From: Pedinophyceae sp. YPF-701
Lineage: Eukaryota > Chlorophyta > Pedinophyceae
Direction of reading: 5' to 3'
Length of the DNA: 64,000 bases
Assembly (NCBI GenBank): GCA_916048055.1
Contig: CAJZHL010000028.1
Span: 1,798,001-1,862,000 of the forward strand
A program made the translations under genes and the position numbers. Below the pieces are notes generated by a model. It searched no databases. It was not told the DNA's origin and was given only the letters and a program-made list of their open reading frames with translations. Shown here piece after piece: positions 21,271 through 31,116 of this stretch (position 1 is its first letter; each line of letters begins with the position of its first letter).

Positions 21271-23189
21271 CTAGCTCGGAACGCCGGCACCCTCCGCGTA
21301 GCTGTACACCCCGCCCCCCACGCTGCCCTTCAGGCGCTCCAGCTCCTCGTCCCCGTCCAGACCCAGCACGTCCGCCATGCTCGGGCTCTGCGGCACGATC
21401 CCGCCGGCGTTGAGCGGGAACAGCTGCCCGTAGTAGCTCCTCACCGCCGCCTCGACGTCGAACGTCTGCCACGACTGCAGCGGACAGCCGGGGGGCGCGG
21501 CGAGGCCGTACATGCGCCGCATCCACGCCTGGATGGCCGGGTAGTGCGACCCGATGCGCCGTTTGCAGCACTTGAAGATTCCGTTGTACGCAGCGTCGAA
21601 GCGCGCGGCGGTCGGGAACAGCCGCACGTCCGCGTCGGTCACGACGTCGCCGCAGAGAAAGTCCTGCTTCTGCAGCAGCGCCTCGACGCGGTCCAGCGCC
21701 GGCCAGAGCCGGGCCTGCGCGGCGTCGTACGCCTGTTGCGTCGTGGAGAAGCCCGACTGGTACACCGCGTTGTTGACGTCGTTGTACACCCACTCGTCCG
21801 TCTCGTCGATGAGCGCGACCAGGTGGGGCGGGCGGAGGTCGACCCCCGGCAGGTCCGGGGCGACCCGCTGTGCAGACAGCGCGCTGAACATGAGCATCAT
21901 GTCGCCGCTGTTGTCCGTGACGGGCCGCCTCGCGACCTGGTCAACGAGGAACGGGGCTGTGCAGCGGCCGCTGAAGCCTGCGTGGCGTGGGACGGCGGGG
22001 AGCGTGTCGAGGGTGGGTGGTGGGGGGGGACGTGGGGTGAGGTGTGCAGGAGGTGGGCGGGCATTAGGCCCCACAGCCTGGTCCCGAGTCGCACGCGGTC
22101 GACTTTCAAACCGACACACCGCGTTGGGCGGACCGCCGTCTATCAAAACTTTGCGATCTAGCTGAGCAGGTTTCGTCCGCGGTTTCGCCGCGGTTTGCGC
22201 GAGCGAGCGGAGGCTTGTGTGCCGGCGCCCCCACACACGCCATGTGCGCCGTCCCTGGGCAGCTGGGACCGAAGCAAGGCCTATGCGACCGCGTGGGTCG
22301 CTGCCAAGGTCCTCGGAAAGCCGGTGTGCGCGGTCGCGGGCGAGGCGGCGACACTCGATTTCGGCCCATCGACGCGTGGGGACCATGATGTGCTTGGGGA
22401 GTGGGGCATAATGGGCGGCGTCACCTGGGCTCAGGCCGTCGTAGACCTCGCGGAGGTCCTTCGCGCCGAAGATCGGCTCGGGCTCGTCGAAGACCCAGCC
22501 GCCGCGGCTGGCGCGCTCGGCGTCGTCGACGCAGAAGGTCACGTCGATGTGGGCCGCGAGGCCCGTGACGGCCAGCGCGAGGAGCACGCGGTGGCACCAA
22601 GGGCACGCGTTGCCGACGTACAGGCGGTAGCGCTTGGACTCGAAAGGGAATTCGGCACCAGGGGCGGTGGAAATGAAGCCGGTGAAGCTCTGCTTGGGCC
22701 GCTGGTAGGCGCCGTCCTTGCCTTGCGGGGCAAGCTCAGTCATCATGATCACCCACGCCTGCCTCCATCCCGCCTTCACGCCCTTCACCAGCACGCCCTG
22801 CGCGGCAGGACAGAGCACAGCCGCAGCAGTGTGCCCGCGTAGCCGCAGCAGGGGCTCTTCTGGCGAAGTCTGGGGATTCAATGCGCTGATGAGATCTGTT
22901 GAATGAGCTGAGGCTGTACAAAGGGGTCACGCCGCGCCCTCAAACGCGCGCACGCGTCGTGGTGTTGATTGGCTACCTGAGGAACGAGCTTCCCACCCCA
23001 CTCGAGGAGGTTGATGCCCTTGGAGACCTTCTCGGACGACGCTGCCTGCGCCCGTACGGTCCGCTGGCCTCGATGCGCCAGCCGACCGCGCGGCCGAGCA
23101 AACGGCGCCCTGCAAAGCTCTCCGTGCGGTTGGCCTCCCTGCGTCGCCTGGACCCGACCGCCACCGTGATGCAGCGCTCCTCGGTGCAT
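21271..23189 (-). CDS. Glutathionyl-hydroquinone reductase (xi-class GST), plastid type
   Basis: Three exons (23189-22977, 22797-22425, 21977-21271) give about 430 aa. Exon 1 encodes a transit-peptide-like leader followed by SKGINLLEWGGKLVPQ. Exon 2 continues GVLVKGVKAGWRQAWVIMMTELAPQ, the extension typical of plant members of this family. The thioredoxin-fold domain has the active site NACPWCHR (Cys136). The helical domain contains WVYNDVNNAVYQSGF and CGDVVTDADVRLFPTAARFD. Enzymes of this class reduce glutathionyl-hydroquinones. The usual motif is CPWAHR, and here the fourth residue is a second cysteine (Cys139). The insert between exons 2 and 3 (21978-22424) is read as an intron because both junctions are good and in phase 1. 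Confidence 0.92.
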
Positions 23190-23629
23190 CGTACGAAGCT
23201 CGCGTGTCTGCCTCACAGGAAGGGCGCCAATGTGCCGCTACGCCGTCCCCAGCGGACGAGAGAGAGACGTGACGTGGGCTGGCTCCAGTGTTCAGGTTTC
23301 GGGACGAAGTTCCCCGGCAGCTGCTGCTCGAGGGGGCGTCGGAGCACCACGCGGGAAGCGAGGCGGCGGCTCAGCGCGCCCCCCCGTCAGTTCCTGACGG
23401 ACGCCCACACCTGAGCTCATGCGTGGACACTCTCTGGAGCCTCCCACGGCCTCCTGCCCGCCGCACTCCTGCCTTTGCGCCACCAGAGCGCCCACGAACG
23501 TCTAGTCTTGCCACTCGGCGACACGAGCGACGAAGCCTTGTCGGCCCCGGTCAACCTTGAGGTCGCGCTAATTAATAAGCGCATTTCCTAAGCGCCGAGC
23601 GTAGCGTAGCGTAGCGTAGCTTCCTGGCC
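23190..23629. promoter_or_regulatory. Divergent intergenic region with GTAGC repeats
   Basis: This 440-base gap lies between the reductase start and the receptor-like gene start. An AT-richer patch (AATTAATAAG) occurs near 23570. A run of four GTAGC units occupies 23601-23620, ending 9 bases before the ATG at 23630. It should contain both promoters. Confidence 0.35.
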
Positions 23630-26295
23630 ATGCCATGGGCTTTGCACTCCGTGGTGAGCGCTGCCGCCGGGCAGGCTGGGCTCGCACTCGACGGCATGCC
23701 GTCGGCTGACGCGGAGGTGCTCCAGGAGCACGGTCCGAGCTGCGGCCTCGCTGCAGTGTTTCATGAGCCCGTCAACTGCGCGGCAGTGGAGCGCCTGAGG
23801 GCCCTCATCACGCGCTTCGAGAAGGCACTGCTGCTGTTCGGGCTGCTCACGGACTACAAATGCAGCAAGTACGCCGCACCGACGCAATGCCGCCCTCGTT
23901 GACAGAAGGAGCTGCCCACAGGCTCCGAAGACTGACATTCCCCTCGGCCTGGCGTACCTCCGCGAGTTGGTGACGCAACCACGCACCCATGCACGGCCGG
24001 TCGTGCCCCACCGCGGCCCCCGACGCGCGCCAAGAGCACAGAATGTACCTCTCGTCGCCGTTCGAGGCCCACCGTGACGCCCGCAACCACCCGCAGGAAG
24101 ATGTGCAAGTTCCGGCCGAAGGCGCAGGTCCACGACGGCGACGTCAGCGCCGAGCACGCCGCAGCACTCGCCAGTCACATGAAGGCCGACGCCGCCAGCC
24201 CGGGCGCGGAGCAGCGCGAGCCCCCGGCGGCGCCCGCGTCGAGCGCGGGGCTTGCGACGAAGTGGAGCTCAGCCAACGGAATGCGCAAACGCGCCGGAAG
24301 CGGGGATCCACACGCGCACCCAGGTCCGGACAACGACAGCGCCGGGGCGCAGGGCGGGGCCGCGCAGCCGGCCGCGAGCGCCGACGACGACCGCTCGACC
24401 CGGGCGTCGTCCACGCTGTCCCAGAACCGCCTGGAGCTGTTCCGCCTGCGCAACATGCTTCCGGAGGACGAGAGCGCCACTCCCCACGCGGGGCAGATCT
24501 GCATGTCGCACAGGTGCGCGCGCTGGACCGCTGCATGCGCCGTCGCGCGGACAGCGGCCTCGGCGCATTGCGGGACTCAGGCGGGCGTGCCGTGCTGTGG
24601 TTGCGGTGCAGGAACGTATGGGGGTGGCTGGCGCGAGGCAAGTGGGTGCTGATTCTCAACGCGTTGATGTGGGCGAACCTCGCGCGCCTAATCATCGGCT
24701 TCACCACGCAGGGGCTCGACGAGCTGGGCCTATCCTGGCAGTCAGCGCTCATCATCAGCCTATGGGTCCCCTACTGCTGCCTGTCCATGCTCATCTTCGC
24801 GTTCAGGTGCGCACCGCTCGCGAGTCCCAGAGCACCACGCGCCTCCCTGGCAGCGCATCCGAGCAGCACGAGCCCGCGTGTGCAGGTTTGGGCCCGGTGA
24901 CATGGAGGCGGTGATGCGGAGCACGCTCGTCACGGCGCACAACGCGGACCGCATCCGGAAGCGCCTCGTCAAGTTCATATGGATCGGCGGCGTGCTCATC
25001 TGCCTCAACGTCCTCACGGTGCCCATCCTGCTGCTTGTCAACTACAACGCGGACCCCATGAGTGACGCGCTCGAGGTGCGCTCGCGCCCACCCGCCTGCC
25101 GCCTGCCGCCTGCCGCCTGCCGCCTGCCGCCTGCCGCCTGCCGCCTGCCGCCTGCCGCCTGCCGCCTGCCGCCTGCCGCCTGCCGCCTGCCGTGCGCCGC
25201 CCGCGGACGCGTCCGTTCGTGCCGCGGGACTGACGTTCGTGCTCCGCGCCCCGTGTGTGTCGTTGCAGCTGGTGCGCATGATCACGTGTCCGCTGATGCC
25301 GCGCTGCACGGAGACGATGGGGATGCTGTGGGGATACACCATCCTCCTCCTTCCACTCCTCTTCCTCTTCTCCGCCGTCTGGCTCCTCCCGCTCATCGTC
25401 TTCACCCTCCTGTGCGAGGTCCTGACCAGCGAGGTGCGATGCTGGCCCCGCGCAACGCTGTTGCCGGTCCGGCCGTGCTCTGTGCGTGCTCAAGCGGTCC
25501 TGCTCCGGCCGCTTCCGGGAGCGGCGCGAGTAGCTGGTGACGCAAGGGGGCTGTCACCGCCCCCACCACCTGACTCATGCGTGCCATCATGCGCTGCGTG
25601 CAGTTCGAGGGCCTGGCCCGGAAGTTTGCGGCGCACGCGCGGTGGCGGATCATGGGTCTGGCGGTCAAGGGCGCGCACAACCCCTTGTGTCCGCGCACGC
25701 AGGCGGCAAAGAAGATCACCGTGCACGACATCAAGCTGCGGCACTCGGACCTCTCCGTGATCGTCAACAACTTCGCCGACCAGGTCCACCCGTACGTCTG
25801 CGTCCTGTACGGGTTCACCCTGCCCCTCGGCGTGTTCCTGCTTTACCAGGTGCTGGCCTTCAGCATCGACCTGTCGCCCGGCTCCCTCGCGGTCACGTCC
25901 TTCTGGCTCCTCGCCGGCCTCGCCATCCTCTTCTGCGTGTCGTACACCAGCGGGCGCCTGTACGAAAGCACCAAGTCAATCGTGCACGAGCTGCTCGACC
26001 CGCGGCTCCAGGCGCTGATGGCGCCGCTCGGCGCGAGCCAGGACGGCGCCGCGCGGTCGCTCCAGGAGCTCATCCTCTTCGCGGTCACGATCCAAGAGAA
26101 GCCGTCCGGAATCAGACTGGGATACGTGCAAGTGACTTTCGAGGTCATGGGCGCCATCGCGTCCATCCTGGTGCGTCGCGCCCCGATCGGCCGTGCTGGG
26201 GTGCGCCGCCGCGCGCATGGTCCGGCCGCTGACATGTTGTCTGTGCTCACGGTGCGCTGCAGATCACATACTTCCTCGTCGTCGTCACGATCTAG
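23630..26295 (+). CDS. Seven-TM gustatory-receptor-like (GRL) protein
   Basis: Seven exons (23630-23868, 24097-24513, 24612-24806, 24886-25075, 25269-25433, 25604-26170, 26263-26295) join in phase to about 601 aa. The first 220 residues are hydrophilic and probably cytosolic. Hydrophobic segments follow at about 231-250, 262-283, 313-336, 366-396, 466-489, 497-516 and 582-601, which makes seven. The loop before the last helix (LQELILFAVTIQEKPSGI) and the final helix (VMGAIASIL then ITYFLVVVTI, stop) follow the pattern of animal gustatory/odorant receptors, whose TM7 carries TY, five hydrophobic residues, then QF. Here the last two are TI. GRL and DUF3537 relatives are known from algae and plants. 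Membership is inferred from topology and motif. Ligand and channel activity are unknown. Exons 1-2 are less certain than 3-7. Confidence 0.7.
25093..25191. repeat. 7-bp tandem repeat in an intron
   Basis: About 14 near-perfect copies of CGCCTGC lie in tandem inside the fourth intron of the receptor-like gene. The array makes the artificial Pro/Ala/Cys/Arg-rich translations seen in all frames here. Confidence 0.9.
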
Positions 26296-26528
26296 CGCCC
26301 GGGGCGGCACAGGACGCGCGCGACGCACATGCACTCGCCTCATGTATATACACTCGGCATGCATCTTGAAAGGACCGCAGTCGAGCTCCGACAGACCTTG
26401 TGACGAACGTTAAGCTTGGCGAACGTCCTCTGTCGGCGGTGCGATGGGTGAGCCCGCGAGTACTCGTGCCGTGACCGATTCGTTTGCCTTCACACGCGGC
26501 CCAAGCCGCTCAGTGCGCTGCGCGGCGC

Positions 26529-28762
26529 TTACTTGTCGTTCAGCGCGGCCACGCCCGGCAGCACCTTGCCCTCCAGCAGCTCCAGCGACGCACCGCCGCC
26601 CGTGGAGATGTGCGACATCTTCTCGGCGACGCCGGCCTTCTCGACGGCGGCCACGGAGTCACCGCCACCGATGATGGTCGTGCAGCCCTTGGGCGTCAGC
26701 TCCGCCAGGCAGTTGGCGATGGCGATGGTGCCCGCCGCGAATGCGTCGAACTCAAACACACCCATGGGGCCGTTCCACACGACCGTCTTGCACTCCGAGA
26801 GCTCCTTGACGAACAGCTCGGTCGTGGCCGGGCCGTTGTCCAGGCCCATCCAGCCGTCGGGGATGGCGTCGACGCCCACCGTCTGCGTGTTGGCATCCGG
26901 CGCGAACTTGTCGGCCACGACCACGTCCGTGGGCAGCAGCAGCTTGACGCCCTTGGCCGCGGCCTTCTCCTCGAGCTCCTTGGCGAGGTCCAGCTTGTCC
27001 TCCTCGACGAGCGAGGCGCCGACGTTCAGGCCGCGCGCCTTGAGGAAGGTGAAGACCATGCCGCCGCCGATGATGATCTTGTCGCACTTCTCGAGCATCG
27101 ACTCGATGACGCCGATCTTCGACGACACCTTGGAGCCGCCGACGATCGCGCAGAACGGACGCGCCGGGTCCGTCACGGCGCCCGCCAGGTAGTCGAGCTC
27201 CTTCTGGAGCAGGAAGCCCGCCACCGAGGGCTTCAGGTACTTGGTCACGCCCTCCGTCGAGGCGTGCGCGCGGTGCGCCGTGCCGAACGCGTCGTTCACG
27301 AACAGGTCGGCGTTCGCCGCCAGCTTCTCGGCGAACTCGGGCACGTTCTTGGTCTCCTCCTTGTAGAAGCGCACGTTCTCGAGGATCAGCACCTCGCCGT
27401 TGTTCATCGCGCCGACCGCGGCCTCGACGTCCGGGCCGATGCAGTCGTCGACCTTCTTCACCTGCGAGCGCGCAACGACGCACAACGCGACGGTCAGGCC
27501 ACGAGCCACACGCCCACTCCCGCGTGACACGCGCGCAGCGGCGTGCGGAGCATCGGAGACCGCGCGGGCTTCAAGGGCGAGTACTGCGCCGCCGGAGGGC
27601 GGGGGGGGTGTCGCACCGGGGTGCCGAGGAGCTCGGCGAGGCGAGGCACGACGGGCGTCAGACGGAACTTGTCCTCGGGGCCGTCCTTCGGGCGGCCGAG
27701 GTGCGACGTCAGGAGGACCTTGGCGCCGTTCTCGACGAGGTACTTGAGCGTGGGCACCGCGGCGCGGATACGGGTGTCGTCCGTGATCTTCTGGTCGCCG
27801 TCCAGCGGCACGTTGAGGTCGGCACGCACGAACACGCGCTTGCCCTCGAGGTCTGCGGGGTGCGGTGGCGGGGCCGGCAGGGGTCGGGCGCGGCGCAGCG
27901 GGCTGTGCGCGGCAGTGGGTTCGGCCCGCGGGCGCGCCGTCGAACAGGAGTGTGCAGGGGCAAGCGCTTGATGCCGCCGCGGCTCATGTGAGCCTTGGAG
28001 GGCGTGGGTTTCGCAAGGACTGCGTGCGTCGTAACTTGGAAAGCCGCTGGGGGGGCGGGCAAGCGCGAATACGGCATCTAAGAGGCGCGACGGGGCAAAC
28101 GGGATGCGACTTCGTCCAGGGCTACGCGGCCGCGCGGGGATGGGTTGACGGAAGAACGCGTCCATGAAGTCGCGTAACTTCAACTGGGGGGCAGCCTGCG
28201 CGCCTCGTCGGCTGCGCGGCGTGCGTGTGCGGGCGCGTGCGGGGCACGAAACGTCCGCTCAGGAACCAGGGCGAGTGGAACAGGTTGGGTCCGGCGTCGT
28301 CGCGACCCCGATCTCCCAGACAACGATCCGTACGGCTGGTCCTAGTTGAGAGGAAGCAATCGCGCGCGCGAAGCTGCGCCGTCGTGCGTCACGCGGCGCG
28401 GGAGACGCTGGGCGAGATGGACGATCTGGATGCGACCGAAGGCGCGGTCCAGGCAGCCGCTCTTGCCGTGGTGTACGCGCGAGCGAGATGTTTGTGAACC
28501 AGCGATGCGTGAACGGGCGCGAGGACGCACCAGCCTTGGAGAGGTCGCCGACCGAGGCCTTGTTGGCAGCGGCCTGCACGAGCACGCCCTTGCGCGCGAC
28601 GCGGGTGTTGAGCGAGATCGAGTAGTCGAACGAGGCGACCGACGACTTGAACGTCAGGCGCGGGGCCGCAGCGCGCAGCGCGGGGGCACGGCGCTGAGCC
28701 CTCACGGGCGCAGTCCGGACACCGGCCACGATGCGGGTAGGAGCGAAGGCGAACGCGGGCAT
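26529..28762 (-). CDS. PGK1: Phosphoglycerate kinase, plastid
   Basis: This enzyme interconverts 1,3-bisphosphoglycerate plus ADP with 3-phosphoglycerate plus ATP, in the Calvin cycle and glycolysis. Three exons (28762-28531, 27852-27617, 27461-26529) give about 466 aa. Exon 1 encodes a transit peptide rich in Ala/Arg/Val/Ser followed by ASVGDLSKA. The catalytic protein begins [18 protein letters not shown] and includes [65 protein letters not shown] and the nucleotide motif [12 protein letters not shown], ending [12 protein letters not shown]. All PGK signature blocks are intact. An alternative upstream ATG at 28792 is in frame. The sequence looks like the cyanobacterial-type plastid enzyme of green lineages. 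Confidence 0.96.
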
Positions 28763-29176
28763 CTTGCTAGATTTGATTGGCAGACGAATCAAGCGCCGCG
28801 ACGCGCCGCGAGCGCGCCTATCGAAGCCCCGCGACCTGCCGACCCTCGGCGATCACTGAGCTGGCAAGGGCCCGGGGGTCCTTCGCGAGCGCGCGGGCCG
28901 CCGGGCGCGCAACCGCGGCGCCGGGCGCGCGGCCGCAGCACTCCGCACGGCACGGCCTCGCGATCGCGCCCCACCTCTCCGCGCCCCCCCGCCCCCGCGC
29001 GCTGCTTGGCCAGCCCGCACACAGGCCCTCTCCGTCCGCGGAACCCCGCAGTGGCACCCTCGTCCGCGGCAGGCCTCGCCGAGCTCCCCTCCGCGAGCAC
29101 AAGTCCCTCCCGTCGCGTCGGCGAGTGGGTGCTCGCGCGCGTTCACGCCGGCCCGGAAGTGCGCGCTGGCGACACT
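28763..29176. promoter_or_regulatory. Divergent intergenic region
   Basis: These 414 bases lie between the PGK and DCP1 starts. They are GC-rich, with no recognised coding segment. Both promoters should be here. Confidence 0.3.
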
Positions 29177-30637
29177 ATGGCGTCGCAGGAGGACATCAAC
29201 CGCATGGCGTTCGCGTCGCTGCGGCGCGTGGACCCCTCGATCACGGCGATCGTGGTGAGCGCGAAGCACGTGCAGCTGTACAACTTCGACCGCGGGACCA
29301 ACCAGTGGGAGCGCATGGAGGTTGAGGGGCCCATGTACGTGGTCTCGCGATCAGAGGCGCCCACGCTGCAGATGATCATCCTGAACAAGTCCAACGACCG
29401 GAACCACACCGAGGACCTGCTGAACCGCTTCACCCAGGAGCTCCAGCGGCCGTATCTGCTGTACCGCAACAACCAGGGCCTCGTGCGCGGCCTCTGGTTC
29501 CCCCAGCAGGAGGAGTGCCAGGCCATCTCGACGCAAATCACCCAGGCTATCGCCGCGCATAAGGTGAGCTCGCGCGCCCAGCCGCACACGAGGGTTCGCG
29601 GCATGAATCGAGCCGGCCCAACTCGCATTGCACGGCGCCCCCTGGTCAGCTCCGCCGTCGCGCTGCGGCCCGCGTCGCGCCAAGCGGCCACGGCGATCCT
29701 CCCCATGCGCACCGCAACGGGAACCTCCTTTTAACGGCCTACGCGAGGCGCACGCGACCCGTGTCTTCAAACACGTTGAAAGAGCCGCCCCCGCCCCGCG
29801 CAAGCCCCACTTCGGCCCGCCCCGCGCCACCAGATCGCACACCACCGCATGTCCCCGCCGAGCAGCACGCAGCGCGGCGCCACGCCCCCGCGCGCACGCA
29901 CACCCGCACCCGCGCCTCCAGCTCACCCTCCGTCCGCCGCCCCCCGCCGCGGCACCGGCCACCCCCGCCCACCGCGCGACCCCGCCCGCGCGACCCCTGC
30001 AGAGCTCCATGCAGCAGCCGGCCCCGCCGCCGCGCCCCGCGTCCCCCCCGGCCCCCACGGAGAGCGACTCCACCCACATGGCCAAGCTCATCAACAAACT
30101 CAGCATCGGGTCGCAGCAGCAGGAACAGGCGCACATGCACGCGCAGCCCCCGAGCAACATGCCCGACATGCGGCAACAGCAGCAGGGCCAGCGCCCGCCG
30201 GGCCCCATGCCAGGGCACCCGGACCAGCCACAGGGGCCGCCCATGGGGTTCGGGGGCATGATGCCGCGCATGCACCAGGGCGCGGGGCCGCCGATGCAGC
30301 AGCACCATCAGCAGCAGCACCGGCCCTCGGACGCCCCGCGGCCGCGGATCAACAGGTGCGTGTGCGCGCGCGTGTGTGTGTGTGTGTGTTTGTGTGTGTG
30401 TTTGGACTCCCTGGGCCGTGCTCGCGCCCAGGACTGTGCCGCATGTCCTGCCAGGGGCGTGGAGGAGCGGAGGTCTTGCGGGGCGTGGTGCTGCTGGGGC
30501 CGCCGGTGTGGTGTAGTTGCGATGTTCCTGTGCGTGGCTGTGCGCGCAGGGAGGTGGTGCGCAAGACGCTGCTGTCGCTCGTGGCGCGGGACGACTTCCT
30601 GGACATGCTGGCGGAGGAGCTCTCGAGGCACGTCTGA
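29177..30637 (+). CDS. DCP1: mRNA-decapping enzyme subunit DCP1
   Basis: DCP1 activates the DCP2 decapping nuclease in cytoplasmic P-bodies. Exons are 29177-29563, 30003-30355 and 30550-30637, giving about 275 aa. Residues 1-129 form the EVH1-like domain: MASQEDINRMAFASLRRVDP, YNFDRGTNQWERMEVEGPMY, NKSNDRNHTEDL and YRNNQGLVRGLWFP. Exon 2 is a Pro/Gln/Met-rich low-complexity linker that contains SDSTHMAKLINKLSIG. Exon 3 encodes REVVRKTLLSLVARDDFLDMLAEELSRHV, which fits the C-terminal trimerisation helix of metazoan and plant DCP1. The second intron carries TG-rich microsatellite tracts. Confidence 0.93.
30358..30402. repeat. GT/TG microsatellite in a DCP1 intron
   Basis: Alternating TG tracts, interrupted by TTTG and GCGC, occupy the first 45 bases of the second DCP1 intron, directly after the donor site. 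Confidence 0.8.
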
Positions 30638-31116
30638 GCGGCGCGGGGGGACTCGTAGCCGCACTCGTTGTACCTGACGCAGTCCGAAAGGAGCAGGCCA
30701 GCGCGACAGCGCGGGCCCGGCAGGACAGGCAGCTGCCGCAACCTGCCTGCCGCAGACCCGGCGAGCTCGCGTGCGCGCGCCCCCAGCAACGCACCTACAG
30801 CGCCATGTGACGTCGCCAGCCTCTGCTGGTCGCACCGACGCCCGCGCAGTCACGAATGACAACGCTCTGCTGCGTCCACGTGGCTGTGCGGCGCCGCGAC
30901 GCGTTGCGCGCGCCGTTCACTGCCTGTTCGTCAGGGGGGGAGTCTCTAGTAGAACAAGTAGAGTCAGTTGGCCCGTGGGGCGCCGCCGCGGTACGTTGCG
31001 AGACGCCGGGGCCTGTTCCGGGTAGGGCGTGTTTAGGCAGGCCGCGGCGAGGACTGTTTCGTTCCGAGCCGCGCCTGAGAAGCTGTGTGGAGAGGTGGGA
31101 GGGGCTCGAGGGGATC
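30638..31116. other. Intergenic region between tandem plus-strand genes
   Basis: These 479 bases separate the DCP1 stop from the RMD5-type start. No coding signal was recognised. The region should hold the DCP1 3' UTR and the next promoter. Confidence 0.3.

Noticed and set aside
22878-23189. Exon 1 of the reductase as a separate small plastid gene
   Set aside because: The KLVPQ end joins in phase to GVLVKGVKAGW of the next exon, giving the usual plant N-terminal extension.
25093-25191. Repeat array as a CRISPR-like or coding repeat
   Set aside because: The unit is 7 bases without spacers, lies in a eukaryotic intron, and is flanked by good splice sites.
25666-25712. Extra intron inside exon 6 of the receptor-like gene (acceptor CGCACGCAG)
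   Set aside because: Removing the only possible segment breaks the reading frame, while reading through keeps it open.
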